From Trichococcus paludicola (GTDB lineage Bacteria > Bacillota > Bacilli > Lactobacillales > Aerococcaceae): a stretch of DNA of 64,000 nt. The notes beneath the pieces are model-generated. The model did not search any database. It was not told the DNA's origin and worked only from the letters and a program-made list of their open reading frames with translations. Both the position numbers and the translations under genes were made by a program. Shown here in pieces: positions 56,066 to 64,000 of this stretch (position 1 is its first letter; each line of letters opens with the position of its first letter). The stretch is from NCBI RefSeq assembly GCF_003052295.1, contig NZ_QBLC01000005.1:62001-126000 (forward strand), in the 5' to 3' direction.

Positions 56066-57238
56066 GTGAAAAGTAAACGAATACATTTGGTCGTTTTGGA
56101 CTCTGTTGGGATTGGGGAGGCGCCGGATGCGGCAGTTTTCCATGATAGCGGGGCACACACCATAGGCCACATTGCCGAGAATATGGCATTGCGGCTACCC
56201 CATCTCGAAAGCTTGGGGTTAGGCAATATCGCAAACATAAAAGGGATAGAAAAGGCGATCCCAAGCAAAGCCTATTGGACAAAGTTGGCTGAAAAGAGCG
56301 CAGGAAAAGACACGATGACAGGCCATTGGGAAATTGCGGGCCTGCAGATCGATACGCCATTCAGGGTATTCCCGGATGGGTTCCCCGAGGAACTGTTGGA
56401 AAAAATAGCATCCTACTCAGGGAGAAAAATCATAGGCAACAAACCTGCTTCGGGAACAGCCATCCTGGATGAGCTGGGGCCGGAACAAATGGAGACAGGA
56501 GCATTGATCGTCTACACATCCGCTGACCCTGTCCTTCAGATTGCAGCACATGAGGGTATCATTCCGTTGGAGGAACTGTATGATATCTGCGAATATACGC
56601 GCCAGATTACAAAAGATGATCCCTATATGATCGGCCGGATCATTGCACGGCCATACATTGGCGAACCCGGTTCCTTCCAACGGACGGCTAACCGGCATGA
56701 TTACGCACTGAACCCATTCGGTAAGACAGTGTTGGATCAGCTGAAAGACAACGGGAAAGAGGTAATCGCCGTCGGGAAAATCAACGACATCTTCAATGGC
56801 CAAGGCATCACCAAAGCCATCCGGACGAAGAGCAATATGGACGGCGTGGATCAGTTGCTGAAGGTTATGGGCGAGATGTTCGAAGGGCTTTCATTTACAA
56901 ACTTGGTCGACTTCGATGCGCTGTACGGGCATCGTCGGGATGTTCAAGGATATGGGGAAGCATTGATGGCCTTTGATGCACGAATGCCGGAAATACTTGA
57001 TCAAATGGCAGAAGATGACTTGTTGATCATTACGGCAGATCATGGAAACGATCCGACAGCACCGGGAACGGATCACACGCGTGAATATGTACCGTTGCTT
57101 GTCTATTCAAAACAATTGGTTCAACCAGGTGAATTGACCACAGCTCATCATTTTGCGGATATTTCCGCAACCATCGCGGATAATTTTGATGTACCACAAG
57201 CCGAACACGGAAAAAGTTTTTTGGCGGAACTAAAATAA
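56066..57238 (+). CDS. deoB: Phosphopentomutase
   Basis: A 390-residue phosphopentomutase of the alkaline-phosphatase superfamily that interconverts (deoxy)ribose 1- and 5-phosphates. The metal site starts in [12 protein letters not shown]; the phospho-acceptor Thr lies in [12 protein letters not shown]; further ligands are in [18 protein letters not shown]. It starts with GTG at 56066 behind GAAAGGAAGGG. First gene of the deoB-nucleoside transporter operon; 22 bases separate it from the binding protein. Confidence 0.95.
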   Translation: MKSKRIHLVVLDSVGIGEAPDAAVFHDSGAHTIGHIAENMALRLPHLESLGLGNIANIKGIEKAIPSKAYWTKLAEKSAGKDTMTGHWEIAGLQIDTPFRVFPDGFPEELLEKIASYSGRKIIGNKPASGTAILDELGPEQMETGALIVYTSADPVLQIAAHEGIIPLEELYDICEYTRQITKDDPYMIGRIIARPYIGEPGSFQRTANRHDYALNPFGKTVLDQLKDNGKEVIAVGKINDIFNGQGITKAIRTKSNMDGVDQLLKVMGEMFEGLSFTNLVDFDALYGHRRDVQGYGEALMAFDARMPEILDQMAEDDLLIITADHGNDPTAPGTDHTREYVPLLVYSKQLVQPGELTTAHHFADISATIADNFDVPQAEHGKSFLAELK

Positions 57239-57260
57239 AAAAATCATAGGAGTGATTCAG

Positions 57261-58292
57261 ATGAAAAAATTTACAGTTAGAACGATTGGTTTTTCCTTAT
57301 TGGCAACAACCTTATTAGCTGCCTGCGGAAACGGTGGCTCAAGCGACAGCAGCGAAAGCGGCACAACTGCCGGGAAAGAGTTTAAAGTCGGGATGGTAAC
57401 GGATTTGGGCAGTGTGAACGACAAGTCCTTTAACCAAAGCGCCTGGGAAGGATTGCAAAAATTACAAGCAGACTTCGGCTACGATGTGAAATACCTTGAA
57501 CCACAATCCGATGCGGAAGTGGAACCGAGCTTGCTGCAATTCGTCAACAGCGGCACGGACTTGACATGGGCAACAGCAGCAACGTTAGCGGATGCCGTTA
57601 CAAACATAGCCAAAAATAATCCCGATGCTAAATTGGGGATCGTCGATGCCGATATCGAAGGGATCGACAACATCGTATCGATTTCATTCAAGGAGAATGA
57701 AGGGGCATTCCTGGCAGGCGTTGTTGCAGCGAGCATGTCTGAAACCGATAAGATCGGATTTATCGGTGGAATGGAAATCCCTGTTATCCAACGCTTCCAA
57801 GCCGGTTTTGAAGCCGGAGTCCATGAAATCAATCCGGATGCGCAAATCGTCGTGAACTATGCGGGCGTTTTCAACCGTGTGGATATCGGGAAATCTGCTG
57901 CCTCCACCATGTACAACGACGGTGTGGACGTAATCTTCCATGCTGCAGGTGGAACTGGGAACGGTATTTTCAATGAAGCACAAGAACGTTTCAAAGCTGG
58001 CGAAAAAGTTTGGGTCATCGGCGTCGATAAAGATCAGTCCTTGGAATTCGGGAATGATGTTACATTGACATCCATGATCAAGAACGTCGACAATGCAGTC
58101 TATGAAGTATCCCAACAAGCTGCCGACGGGGAATTCCCAGGTGGACAAGTTGTGCGTCTAGGATTGGCAGAAAATGGCGTTGGTTTGGCTGATACTTCCG
58201 ATATCAATGTGCCGAAAGAAGTACTGGATGTGGTCGAAAGCTATAAGGAAAAAATCATTTCTGGAGAAATCACAGTGCCTGAACAGCCATAA
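57261..58292 (+). CDS. Nucleoside ABC transporter binding lipoprotein (BMP family)
   Basis: A 343-residue lipoprotein: signal ending LLAAC (lipid on Cys22), a Ser/Gly-rich linker, then a BMP/PnrA-type domain (VGMVTDLGSVNDKSFNQSAWEGL, residues 42-64; IGFIGGMEIPVIQRF; GVDKDQS). This family binds purine nucleosides. TAGGAG precedes the ATG at 57261. It feeds the ATPase and permeases encoded downstream. Confidence 0.93.
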   Translation: MKKFTVRTIGFSLLATTLLAACGNGGSSDSSESGTTAGKEFKVGMVTDLGSVNDKSFNQSAWEGLQKLQADFGYDVKYLEPQSDAEVEPSLLQFVNSGTDLTWATAATLADAVTNIAKNNPDAKLGIVDADIEGIDNIVSISFKENEGAFLAGVVAASMSETDKIGFIGGMEIPVIQRFQAGFEAGVHEINPDAQIVVNYAGVFNRVDIGKSAASTMYNDGVDVIFHAAGGTGNGIFNEAQERFKAGEKVWVIGVDKDQSLEFGNDVTLTSMIKNVDNAVYEVSQQAADGEFPGGQVVRLGLAENGVGLADTSDINVPKEVLDVVESYKEKIISGEITVPEQP

Positions 58293-58302
58293 GGAGAATA
58301 CT

Positions 58303-59838
58303 ATGATGAATCAAACGAAGGTCGAGAAAGTATTGGAATTAAAGCACATCACAAAGAAATTTGGCGATTTTGTCGCTAATGATGATATTTCACTGACAGT
58401 AGGACGTGGAGAAATCCACGCTCTGCTTGGTGAAAATGGGGCTGGAAAATCCACTTTGATGAATGTGGTGTTCGGGATGTATCAACCAGATGGCGGTGCC
58501 ATATCGGTTTATGAAAATGAAACGAAGATTGAGAACCCGAATCATGCCATTCACCTCGGCATCGGGATGGTCCATCAACATTTTAAACTGATAGAAAATT
58601 TTACCGTGACCGAAAACATCATTTTAGGGATGGAACCAAAGGACGGAATCCGCATCAACATGAAGGCAGCGGTGAAGGAAGTCAGCGATATCTCCACGAA
58701 GTACGGATTGAAGGTAAATCCGACCAGTAAAATCGAGGATTTGCCCGTTGGCATGCAACAAAAAGTTGAAATCTTAAAATGCCTTTATCGCGGTGCCAAT
58801 CTGTTGATTTTTGATGAACCGACTGCGGTATTGACCCCGGATGAAATTGGGGAACTGCTTCAGATCATGAAAAAATTAGTGGCGGAAGGCAAGTCCATCA
58901 TTCTGATCACCCACAAATTGAATGAAATCATGAAAGTAGCTGACAAATGCACCGTCATCCGCAAAGGGAAATTCATCGCCAGCGTGGATGTAGCAGAAAC
59001 GAATGAAGAACAGCTTGCAGAGTTGATGGTCGGAAAGAATCTTTCCCGTGAAATCGAAAAAGCAGCATACAACCCGCAAGCGACCGTGTTGGAAATCACT
59101 AACCTTACTTCATTCAGTGCAAGTAAAAAACGCATTTTGGACGACGTTAACTTGACCGTAGCGGCGGGCGAAATTTTGGGGATTGCCGGCGTGGACGGGA
59201 ATGGGCAAAGCGAATTGGTGGAAGCAATCGTTAAGATGCGCGCATTCGATGAGGGAGATGTCCTTATCAATGGCGTCTCGATCAAAGAGAAATCCACGCG
59301 TGAAATCTATGAATCCGGTGTGAGTTATGTGCCGGCCGACAGACATAAACATGGTCTTGTTTTGGATAACGATATAGCCGAAAACCTGATTTTGATCGAA
59401 TATTACAAGGAAAAGCATAACCAAGGGATCAAACTGGACAAAGTGCGGATGTATGAAGAAGCGCGTGAAGCGATGCAAAACTATGATATCCGTGCTGAAA
59501 ATGAATATACGGTTGTGCAGGGCATGTCCGGCGGTAATCAACAAAAAGTCATCCTATCGAGGGAAATCAGCCGCGATCCAAAACTCCTTATCATCGTACA
59601 GCCGACAAGAGGTCTGGACATAGGCGCCATCGATTTTATCCATCGCCAAATCGTGCGTTTGCGTGACAAAGGAGTCGCTATCCTGTTGGTTTCTTTCGAA
59701 TTGGAGGAAATTTTGACCTTGTCAGACCGGATAGCAATCATCTTCGACGGTAAAATCGTCGGGGAAACAAAACCAGAGACAACTAACGACAGAGAGCTGG
59801 GTCTGATGATGGCTGGTAAAGGATCGGGTGAGGAATGA
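58303..59838 (+). CDS. Nucleoside ABC transporter ATP-binding protein
   Basis: A 511-residue ATPase with two nucleotide-binding domains, as in RbsA/YufO proteins. Domain one has Walker A GENGAGKST, Q-loop MVHQHFK, signature LPVGMQQKVEI and Walker B LLIFDEPTAVL. Domain two is degenerate, with GVDGNGQSE instead of Walker A, but keeps the signature MSGGNQQKVI. AAGGAG overlaps the end of the binding-protein gene; the start is 58303. A longer frame into the upstream gene is spurious. Confidence 0.94.
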   Translation: MMNQTKVEKVLELKHITKKFGDFVANDDISLTVGRGEIHALLGENGAGKSTLMNVVFGMYQPDGGAISVYENETKIENPNHAIHLGIGMVHQHFKLIENFTVTENIILGMEPKDGIRINMKAAVKEVSDISTKYGLKVNPTSKIEDLPVGMQQKVEILKCLYRGANLLIFDEPTAVLTPDEIGELLQIMKKLVAEGKSIILITHKLNEIMKVADKCTVIRKGKFIASVDVAETNEEQLAELMVGKNLSREIEKAAYNPQATVLEITNLTSFSASKKRILDDVNLTVAAGEILGIAGVDGNGQSELVEAIVKMRAFDEGDVLINGVSIKEKSTREIYESGVSYVPADRHKHGLVLDNDIAENLILIEYYKEKHNQGIKLDKVRMYEEAREAMQNYDIRAENEYTVVQGMSGGNQQKVILSREISRDPKLLIIVQPTRGLDIGAIDFIHRQIVRLRDKGVAILLVSFELEEILTLSDRIAIIFDGKIVGETKPETTNDRELGLMMAGKGSGEE

Positions 59839-59842
59839 TACC

Positions 59843-60913
59843 ATGGAAAAAGTGAAAAGAAAGACAAAAAACAGTAATGTAATGGTTCCAATCATCGCCG
59901 TACTGATTGCACTCGTTATCGGAGCAATCGTGATGGTCATCGGTGGGTACAATCCGTTGGTTGCCTATCAGTCGTTGGTCACAAAAGTATTCGGCTCGGT
60001 TTATGATATCGGGGAAACGATTCGTGCCATCATTCCGCTGCTTTTGAGTGGCCTGGCTGTTGCGGTGGCCAATAAAGCGGGTGTATTCAACATCGGGGTG
60101 GACGGCCAGATCATTATGGGCGCCGTCAGTTCCCTTTTGGTCGGTACGCTCATCGAGATGCCGCCTATTTTGCACGGTATTGTGGCAATCTTTGTCGGTG
60201 TCGTTGCGGGTGGATTATGGGGTGTGTTGGTTGCGGGTCTCAAGACCAAATTTGGGATCAATGAGGTCATCAGCTCGATCATGCTGAACTATATCGCTTT
60301 GTATTTCAGCCATATTTTGATCAAGAATTTCGCGGCTCAGGAAGGGACGGCACGTTCCGCCATGATCAAAGAATCGGCTGGCATAACGTTCCCTTCCCTG
60401 AACGAAGTGTTCGATGGCGCGCGAATCCATTGGGGATTCTTTCTGGTCCCGTTCATCATCTTTGCTTTTTACTACTTCTTTGAGAAGACCCGCTGGGGAT
60501 ATGAAACCAAAGTCGTGGGCTTGAATCCGAATGCAGCTTCCTATGCCGGCATCCGCGTGAACCGCATTATGACACGCACGATGTTCCTTTCCGGGGCTTT
60601 GGGTGGCTTAATCGGTACTTTGGATACGCTGGGCGTTTATGGGTATGTCGCAATCAGTTCCTCCACAAGCGGTATAGGCTTCGATGGTGTGGCCATTGCA
60701 TTGCTGGGAGGCAATTCCGCATTGGGAACAACCTTGTCCGGGATCCTGATCGGGGCTTTGAATTACGGTTCGCAAGGGATGCAGTTCGGAGCGGGCGTGC
60801 CGAGCGAAATCATCGGCATTGTGATATCGCTGATTATTTTCTTTGTGGCAGCACCCGGAATCGTCAAAGCCGTATTGCCAAAGAAACAATTGCATAAAGA
60901 GGAGGCGAAATAG
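59843..60913 (+). CDS. Nucleoside ABC transporter permease 1
   Basis: A 356-residue permease of the branched-chain/ribose type (YufP/NupB relatives), with eight to ten helices and the conserved NIGVDGQIIMGA, KTKFGINEVISSIMLNYIA and GFDGVAIALLGGNS segments. The start at 59843 follows GAGGA by eight bases. It forms the membrane channel with the next gene's product. Confidence 0.93.
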   Translation: MEKVKRKTKNSNVMVPIIAVLIALVIGAIVMVIGGYNPLVAYQSLVTKVFGSVYDIGETIRAIIPLLLSGLAVAVANKAGVFNIGVDGQIIMGAVSSLLVGTLIEMPPILHGIVAIFVGVVAGGLWGVLVAGLKTKFGINEVISSIMLNYIALYFSHILIKNFAAQEGTARSAMIKESAGITFPSLNEVFDGARIHWGFFLVPFIIFAFYYFFEKTRWGYETKVVGLNPNAASYAGIRVNRIMTRTMFLSGALGGLIGTLDTLGVYGYVAISSSTSGIGFDGVAIALLGGNSALGTTLSGILIGALNYGSQGMQFGAGVPSEIIGIVISLIIFFVAAPGIVKAVLPKKQLHKEEAK

Positions 60914-61861
60914 ATGGTAGCCAATATTATAAGCGGCAGTTTGATTTTTGCTACAGCACTGTTGTTCGGTGCACTCGGCGGGATGCTCAGCGAGCGGGCC
61001 GGCGTCACCAACTTAGGGGTGGAAGGATTCATGATTTCTGGGGCTTTCTTCTCCGCTGTCGGTGCCAATTTCGCCGAATCGATGGGAATGGGCGGGTTCA
61101 GTCCATGGATAGGGTTGCTGTCGGCCTTTGTGTTCACTTCCTTGTTCTCAGGGATGCATGCGCTGGCGACCTTGAAATACAAGGCTGATCATGTCATCAG
61201 CGGGGTGGTCATCAACTTGCTGGCGGCCAACTTCACCTTTTTCTTGGTGAAATTGTTGTTTGATGGCGCAGCAGATACACCACGCTTACGGAATATGTTC
61301 GCAAAAGTGAACATACCGGTATTATCCGACATACCACTCATTGGGGATGCCTTGTTCCGTTCCTATCCTACAACCTATTTGGCCTTCATTCTGGTCTTTG
61401 CCATCGGATTTTACTTCTTCCGCACACCTGCAGGCTTACGTCTGAGAGGGGTCGGCGAAAATCCTGGGTCCATCGATACAGCCGGGATCAACGTCATGAA
61501 AATCAAATTCTGGGCTGTGATGCTCAGTGGTTCGATTTCTTCCTTGGGAGGAGCGACGATTGTATTGACGACAAACGGAAACTTTTCGTTCAATACAATC
61601 GCCGGGCAAGGCTTTATCGCGATTGCGGCAGTCATTCTGGGACGCTGGAACCCATACGGCGTCATGATGGGAGCGTTACTTTTTGGATTCGCACAATCCA
61701 TCAAAGACCAGATCCAAATCTTGGACTTTGCAAGTGCCATTCCGACTGAATTCTTCTATATGTTGCCATACATCGTGACCTTATTGGCGCTTATCTTCAC
61801 AGGAAGAAAAACTAGGGGGCCAAAAGCGCTAGGTGTCCATTATGACGCGAGTGTGAGATGA
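60914..61861 (+). CDS. Nucleoside ABC transporter permease 2
   Basis: A 315-residue permease (YufQ/NupC relatives) with GGMLSERAGVTNLGVEGFM, LKYKADHVISGVVINLLA and GQGFIAIAAVILGRWNP. It begins directly after the stop codon of permease 1, with GAGGCG as ribosome site, and overlaps the next gene by four bases. Confidence 0.93.
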   Translation: MVANIISGSLIFATALLFGALGGMLSERAGVTNLGVEGFMISGAFFSAVGANFAESMGMGGFSPWIGLLSAFVFTSLFSGMHALATLKYKADHVISGVVINLLAANFTFFLVKLLFDGAADTPRLRNMFAKVNIPVLSDIPLIGDALFRSYPTTYLAFILVFAIGFYFFRTPAGLRLRGVGENPGSIDTAGINVMKIKFWAVMLSGSISSLGGATIVLTTNGNFSFNTIAGQGFIAIAAVILGRWNPYGVMMGALLFGFAQSIKDQIQILDFASAIPTEFFYMLPYIVTLLALIFTGRKTRGPKALGVHYDASVR

Positions 61862-63153
61862 TGGGGCTATTGCAAGAGCTGTTTCGTGTGAAAGAGAAAG
61901 GCAGTTCGATACGGACCGAAATGTTGGCGAGTGCGACTTCCTTTTTCTCCATCGTGTATATTGTGGCTGTCAATGCGCTGATTTTGTCTCAAGCCGGCAT
62001 GGATTATAATTCGGTTGTGATTGCGACGATACTGACGACAGCCATCAGTAACATTCTGATGGGTTTGTATGCCAATTCCCCTTTGATACTTGCCCCAGGA
62101 ATGAGCGACAATGCCTTCTTCACCTACATCTTGGTCGGAGCCTTTGCTTTTACTTGGCAAAAAAGCTTATCGATTATCTTTATCGTCGGTGTGCTCTTCT
62201 TCCTGTTGACACATTTCAATGTGGTCGATCAACTCCTTCGCTCCATCCCGGTGACTTTGATCAAAGGGATGAGCGCGGGAGTCGGCTTCTTCCTGATATT
62301 CCTTGGCTTGAAGAACGGCGGAATCATCGTATCCTCAGAGGGTACAATCGTGGCACTGAATAATATTTTTCAACCGGTGCCGTTTACGCTGTTGGCAACA
62401 CTGCTGGTCGGACTGATTCTGTTCGTCAGAAATGTAAAAGGCAATTTTTTGTTGACGATTATTTTCGGTGTTCTCATTTCCATTGCTTTAGGGGTAACGG
62501 ACATAAGCTCCTTTTCCTATTCCTTCATCGATCTGGGTTCCTTGGAGCCGTTTATCCTCCAACTTGATTTTTCGGGCGTTCTGTCGATGGACTATTGGGT
62601 TGCCGTATTCTCGCTCTTGATTTTGGTCGTTTTCCAAAATTTAGGGACACAGGTCAGTTTTTTGACCTCCGAACAACCCAAAGTGTTGAAACGAACGCTT
62701 GAATCAAACGCATTGTCAGTGATGATTGCAGGTTTATTGGGATGCAGCTCCACCTGCACAAGTGCGGAAGGGGCAACGGGCATCGCTGTGGGAGGAAGGA
62801 GTGGCTTGACATCCTTTATGGTGGGCGTTTATTTTCTGTTCACCATCGCATTGATTCCCTTCATTGCCCTTATTCCGCTGGCTGTCATTTCGGCTTTGCT
62901 CATCATTGTGGGATCCTTGTTGGCTGCCAACAATCTGAAAGGCATCAATTTTGATGACTTCACGGAATATTTCCCGGCCATCCTGATGGTGTTGATGATG
63001 GTATTGACATTCAACATCGCGGACGGCATCGGCTGGGGCTTTATTCTGTACACGTTCATCAAAGTATTCTCGGGTGATCGACAAGCTGTTTCGAAAATGA
63101 TGTATGGATTGACTGGCATCTTTGTTCTGTATTTTGTGCTGAAATTCATTTAA
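61858..63153 (+). CDS. Purine (guanine/hypoxanthine) permease, AzgA/PbuG type
   Basis: A 431-residue proton symporter for purine bases with about 12 to 14 helices. AzgA-group motifs are TEMLASATSFFSIVYIVAVN, LILAPGMSDNAFF, LIKGMSAGVGFF and the substrate-binding CSSTCTSAEGATGIAVGGRSGL (residues 298-319). In most relatives the second motif reads APGMGLNAFF; here MSDN replaces it. It starts within the stop codon of permease 2, so it is coupled to the ABC genes. DeoD frees the bases from nucleosides; this protein would bring in or balance free bases. Confidence 0.9.
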   Translation: MMGLLQELFRVKEKGSSIRTEMLASATSFFSIVYIVAVNALILSQAGMDYNSVVIATILTTAISNILMGLYANSPLILAPGMSDNAFFTYILVGAFAFTWQKSLSIIFIVGVLFFLLTHFNVVDQLLRSIPVTLIKGMSAGVGFFLIFLGLKNGGIIVSSEGTIVALNNIFQPVPFTLLATLLVGLILFVRNVKGNFLLTIIFGVLISIALGVTDISSFSYSFIDLGSLEPFILQLDFSGVLSMDYWVAVFSLLILVVFQNLGTQVSFLTSEQPKVLKRTLESNALSVMIAGLLGCSSTCTSAEGATGIAVGGRSGLTSFMVGVYFLFTIALIPFIALIPLAVISALLIIVGSLLAANNLKGINFDDFTEYFPAILMVLMMVLTFNIADGIGWGFILYTFIKVFSGDRQAVSKMMYGLTGIFVLYFVLKFI

Positions 63154-63202
63154 AAAAGGCAAAAAGTCTGTCTCTTTTTCGAGATAGGCTTTTTGCTTTT
63201 TG
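63152..63202 (+). terminator. Terminator of the nucleoside operon
   Basis: AAAAGGCAAAAAG-CTGTCTC pairs with GAGATAGG-TTTTTGCTTTT around a short T-rich loop. Confidence 0.8.
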
Positions 63203-63304
63203 AGCGATATTCAGGATTGCCGGATTTTCCCTCAGGAGAGTCGGTCCCCGCACGGATGCAGCGCTTCTTCTTTTGCGGTCAGAAAATTTTTTCGCACGTA
63301 ATGC

Positions 63305-63354
63305 TTGCAAACGTTTTCCGAACGTGCTATATTATTTGTGTAATCGGTTACACA
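63305..63354 (+). promoter_or_regulatory. Promoter, cre box and palindromic operator of the LacI-family gene
   Basis: A -35 TTGCAA (63305-63310) and a -10 TATATT (63328-63333) are 17 bp apart, with a TGC extension. TGCAAACGTTTTCC (63306-63319) is a cre box with one mismatch. TGTGTAA-TCGG-TTACACA (63337-63354) is a perfect palindrome just after the -10, a likely auto-operator. Confidence 0.65.
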
Positions 63355-63380
63355 TTTACAACCAGCGGAGGTGAAGGAGA

Positions 63381-64000
63381 ATGGCTACTATCAAGGAAGT
63401 TGCAGAATTGGCAGGTGTATCCGTCGCAACAGTGTCAAGGTTCATGAACGACAGCGGATATGTAGGGAAGGCTTCACGCGAAAAGGTCGAAAGAGCAATC
63501 AAGCTATTGAATTTTTCGCCGAATGAAGTTGCGCGGTCCCTCTATCAGAAAAAATCCAAGCTGATTGGATTGCTGCTGCCGGATATCGCAAACCCATTCT
63601 TCCCATTGGTTGCTAAAGGTGTGGAAGATAAAATCAACGAGAGTGGCTACAGTCTCATCCTTGGGAATGTGCAGGGGGATGTCGAAAAGGAAAAAGAGTA
63701 CCTGAAAATTTTCGCGCAGAACAATGTGGCGGGAGTCCTGTCCGCAGTACAAGGTAGCACAAAAGAATTCCATGGCATGCCATACGTGTTATTGGATCGG
63801 GTCAGCGAAGATATCGAATTTGCAGTTCACACGGACGATTTCCACGGTGGCGAGTTGGCGGCACAGGCCATCAGCGAGCGACAAGCAAAGCATGTCGTCA
63901 TTATGGTCGGGCCGAAAGACGTGCCAAGCTCGCATGACCGGCTTTCCGGAAATCTGAGGGTATTGAACGAAAAAAACATTCCTTACCAACTGTACCAAAC
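63381..64000 (+). CDS. LacI-family regulator (5' part, cut by window end)
   Basis: The first 206 codons of a LacI/GalR repressor: helix-turn-helix ATIKEVAELAGVSVATVSRF, hinge ARSLYQKKSKLIGLLLPDIANPFFP (residues 54-78), and the beginning of the sugar-binding domain, including LLDRVSEDIEFAV. The wording is closest to ribose or sucrose regulators (RbsR/ScrR), a family judgement only. GGAGGTGAAGGAG precedes the ATG. The regulated operon is presumably to the right, outside the window. Confidence 0.88.
   Translation, partial: MATIKEVAELAGVSVATVSRFMNDSGYVGKASREKVERAIKLLNFSPNEVARSLYQKKSKLIGLLLPDIANPFFPLVAKGVEDKINESGYSLILGNVQGDVEKEKEYLKIFAQNNVAGVLSAVQGSTKEFHGMPYVLLDRVSEDIEFAVHTDDFHGGELAAQAISERQAKHVVIMVGPKDVPSSHDRLSGNLRVLNEKNIPYQLYQ

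Noticed and set aside
59843-61861. Ribose transporter instead of nucleoside transporter
   Set aside because: The binding protein is of the BMP/PnrA family and the operon starts with deoB, both pointing to nucleosides.

Overview
The window looks like chromosomal DNA of a moderate-GC Firmicute of the order Lactobacillales. The Carnobacteriaceae, for example Trichococcus, fit best, but that is an inference from gene content and order; there is no rRNA in the window. Supporting signs are strong AGGAGG ribosome sites, several CcpA-type cre boxes, PTS transporters, and a maltose locus laid out as in Enterococcus (mapP-malT facing malP-pgmB-malM-malR). Most of the window is carbohydrate catabolism; the right end is nucleoside salvage.

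Layout. 1-2.8 kb: the tail of a sugar ABC permease, an NmrA-type oxidoreductase, an acidic 67-residue protein behind a perfect cre, and decayed GH1 and resolvase remnants. 2.8-11.7 kb: beta-glucoside (GH1 plus RpiR regulator), alpha-galactoside (AraC regulator plus GH4 MelA) and maltose-6'-phosphate (GlvC-type PTS, GH4 GlvA, RpiR regulator) modules. 11.8-19.7 kb: the second maltose route, with PTS MalT, the maltose-6'-phosphate phosphatase MapP, maltose phosphorylase, beta-phosphoglucomutase, mutarotase and the LacI-type MalR. 19.7-21.4 kb: a YghU-type glutathione transferase relative between LysR remnants. 21.4-28.6 kb: a membrane-anchored sugar-binding protein, histidine kinase, response regulator and second binding protein, followed by a four-gene mannose-family PTS; a TGTCA-N11-TGACA motif lies in front of both units. 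28.6-32.2 kb: a YccF protein, a second NmrA oxidoreductase divergent from an HxlR regulator, and a lone second beta-phosphoglucomutase. 32.2-48.1 kb: plant-glycan catabolism (GH2-GH43-GH3, GPH symporter, AraC regulator, GH78, NagZ-like GH3, esterase). A 14-bp sequence, TTAAAAAATGTCGG, stands in front of three of its transcription units. 48.5-54.4 kb: a phosphatase, an MFS exporter with a MerR-type promoter, a small Fe-S protein, MgtE behind a leader with a hidden small ORF, and a lipoprotein phosphoesterase. 54.5-63.2 kb: deoD, a Crp/Fnr regulator, deoB, a nucleoside ABC importer and a purine permease. The window ends in a LacI-family gene.

The most unusual content is non-genic. There are three copies of an intergenic element made of three 51-bp units with hairpins. 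A second family is built of alternating CTCCG/CGGAG stem-loops and includes a three-copy 189-bp tandem array. The mgtE leader contains a 41-codon ORF inside a foldable RNA. The two-component and PTS locus is the best candidate for an undescribed protein system. All functions are read from sequence motifs and context; nothing was searched against a database.
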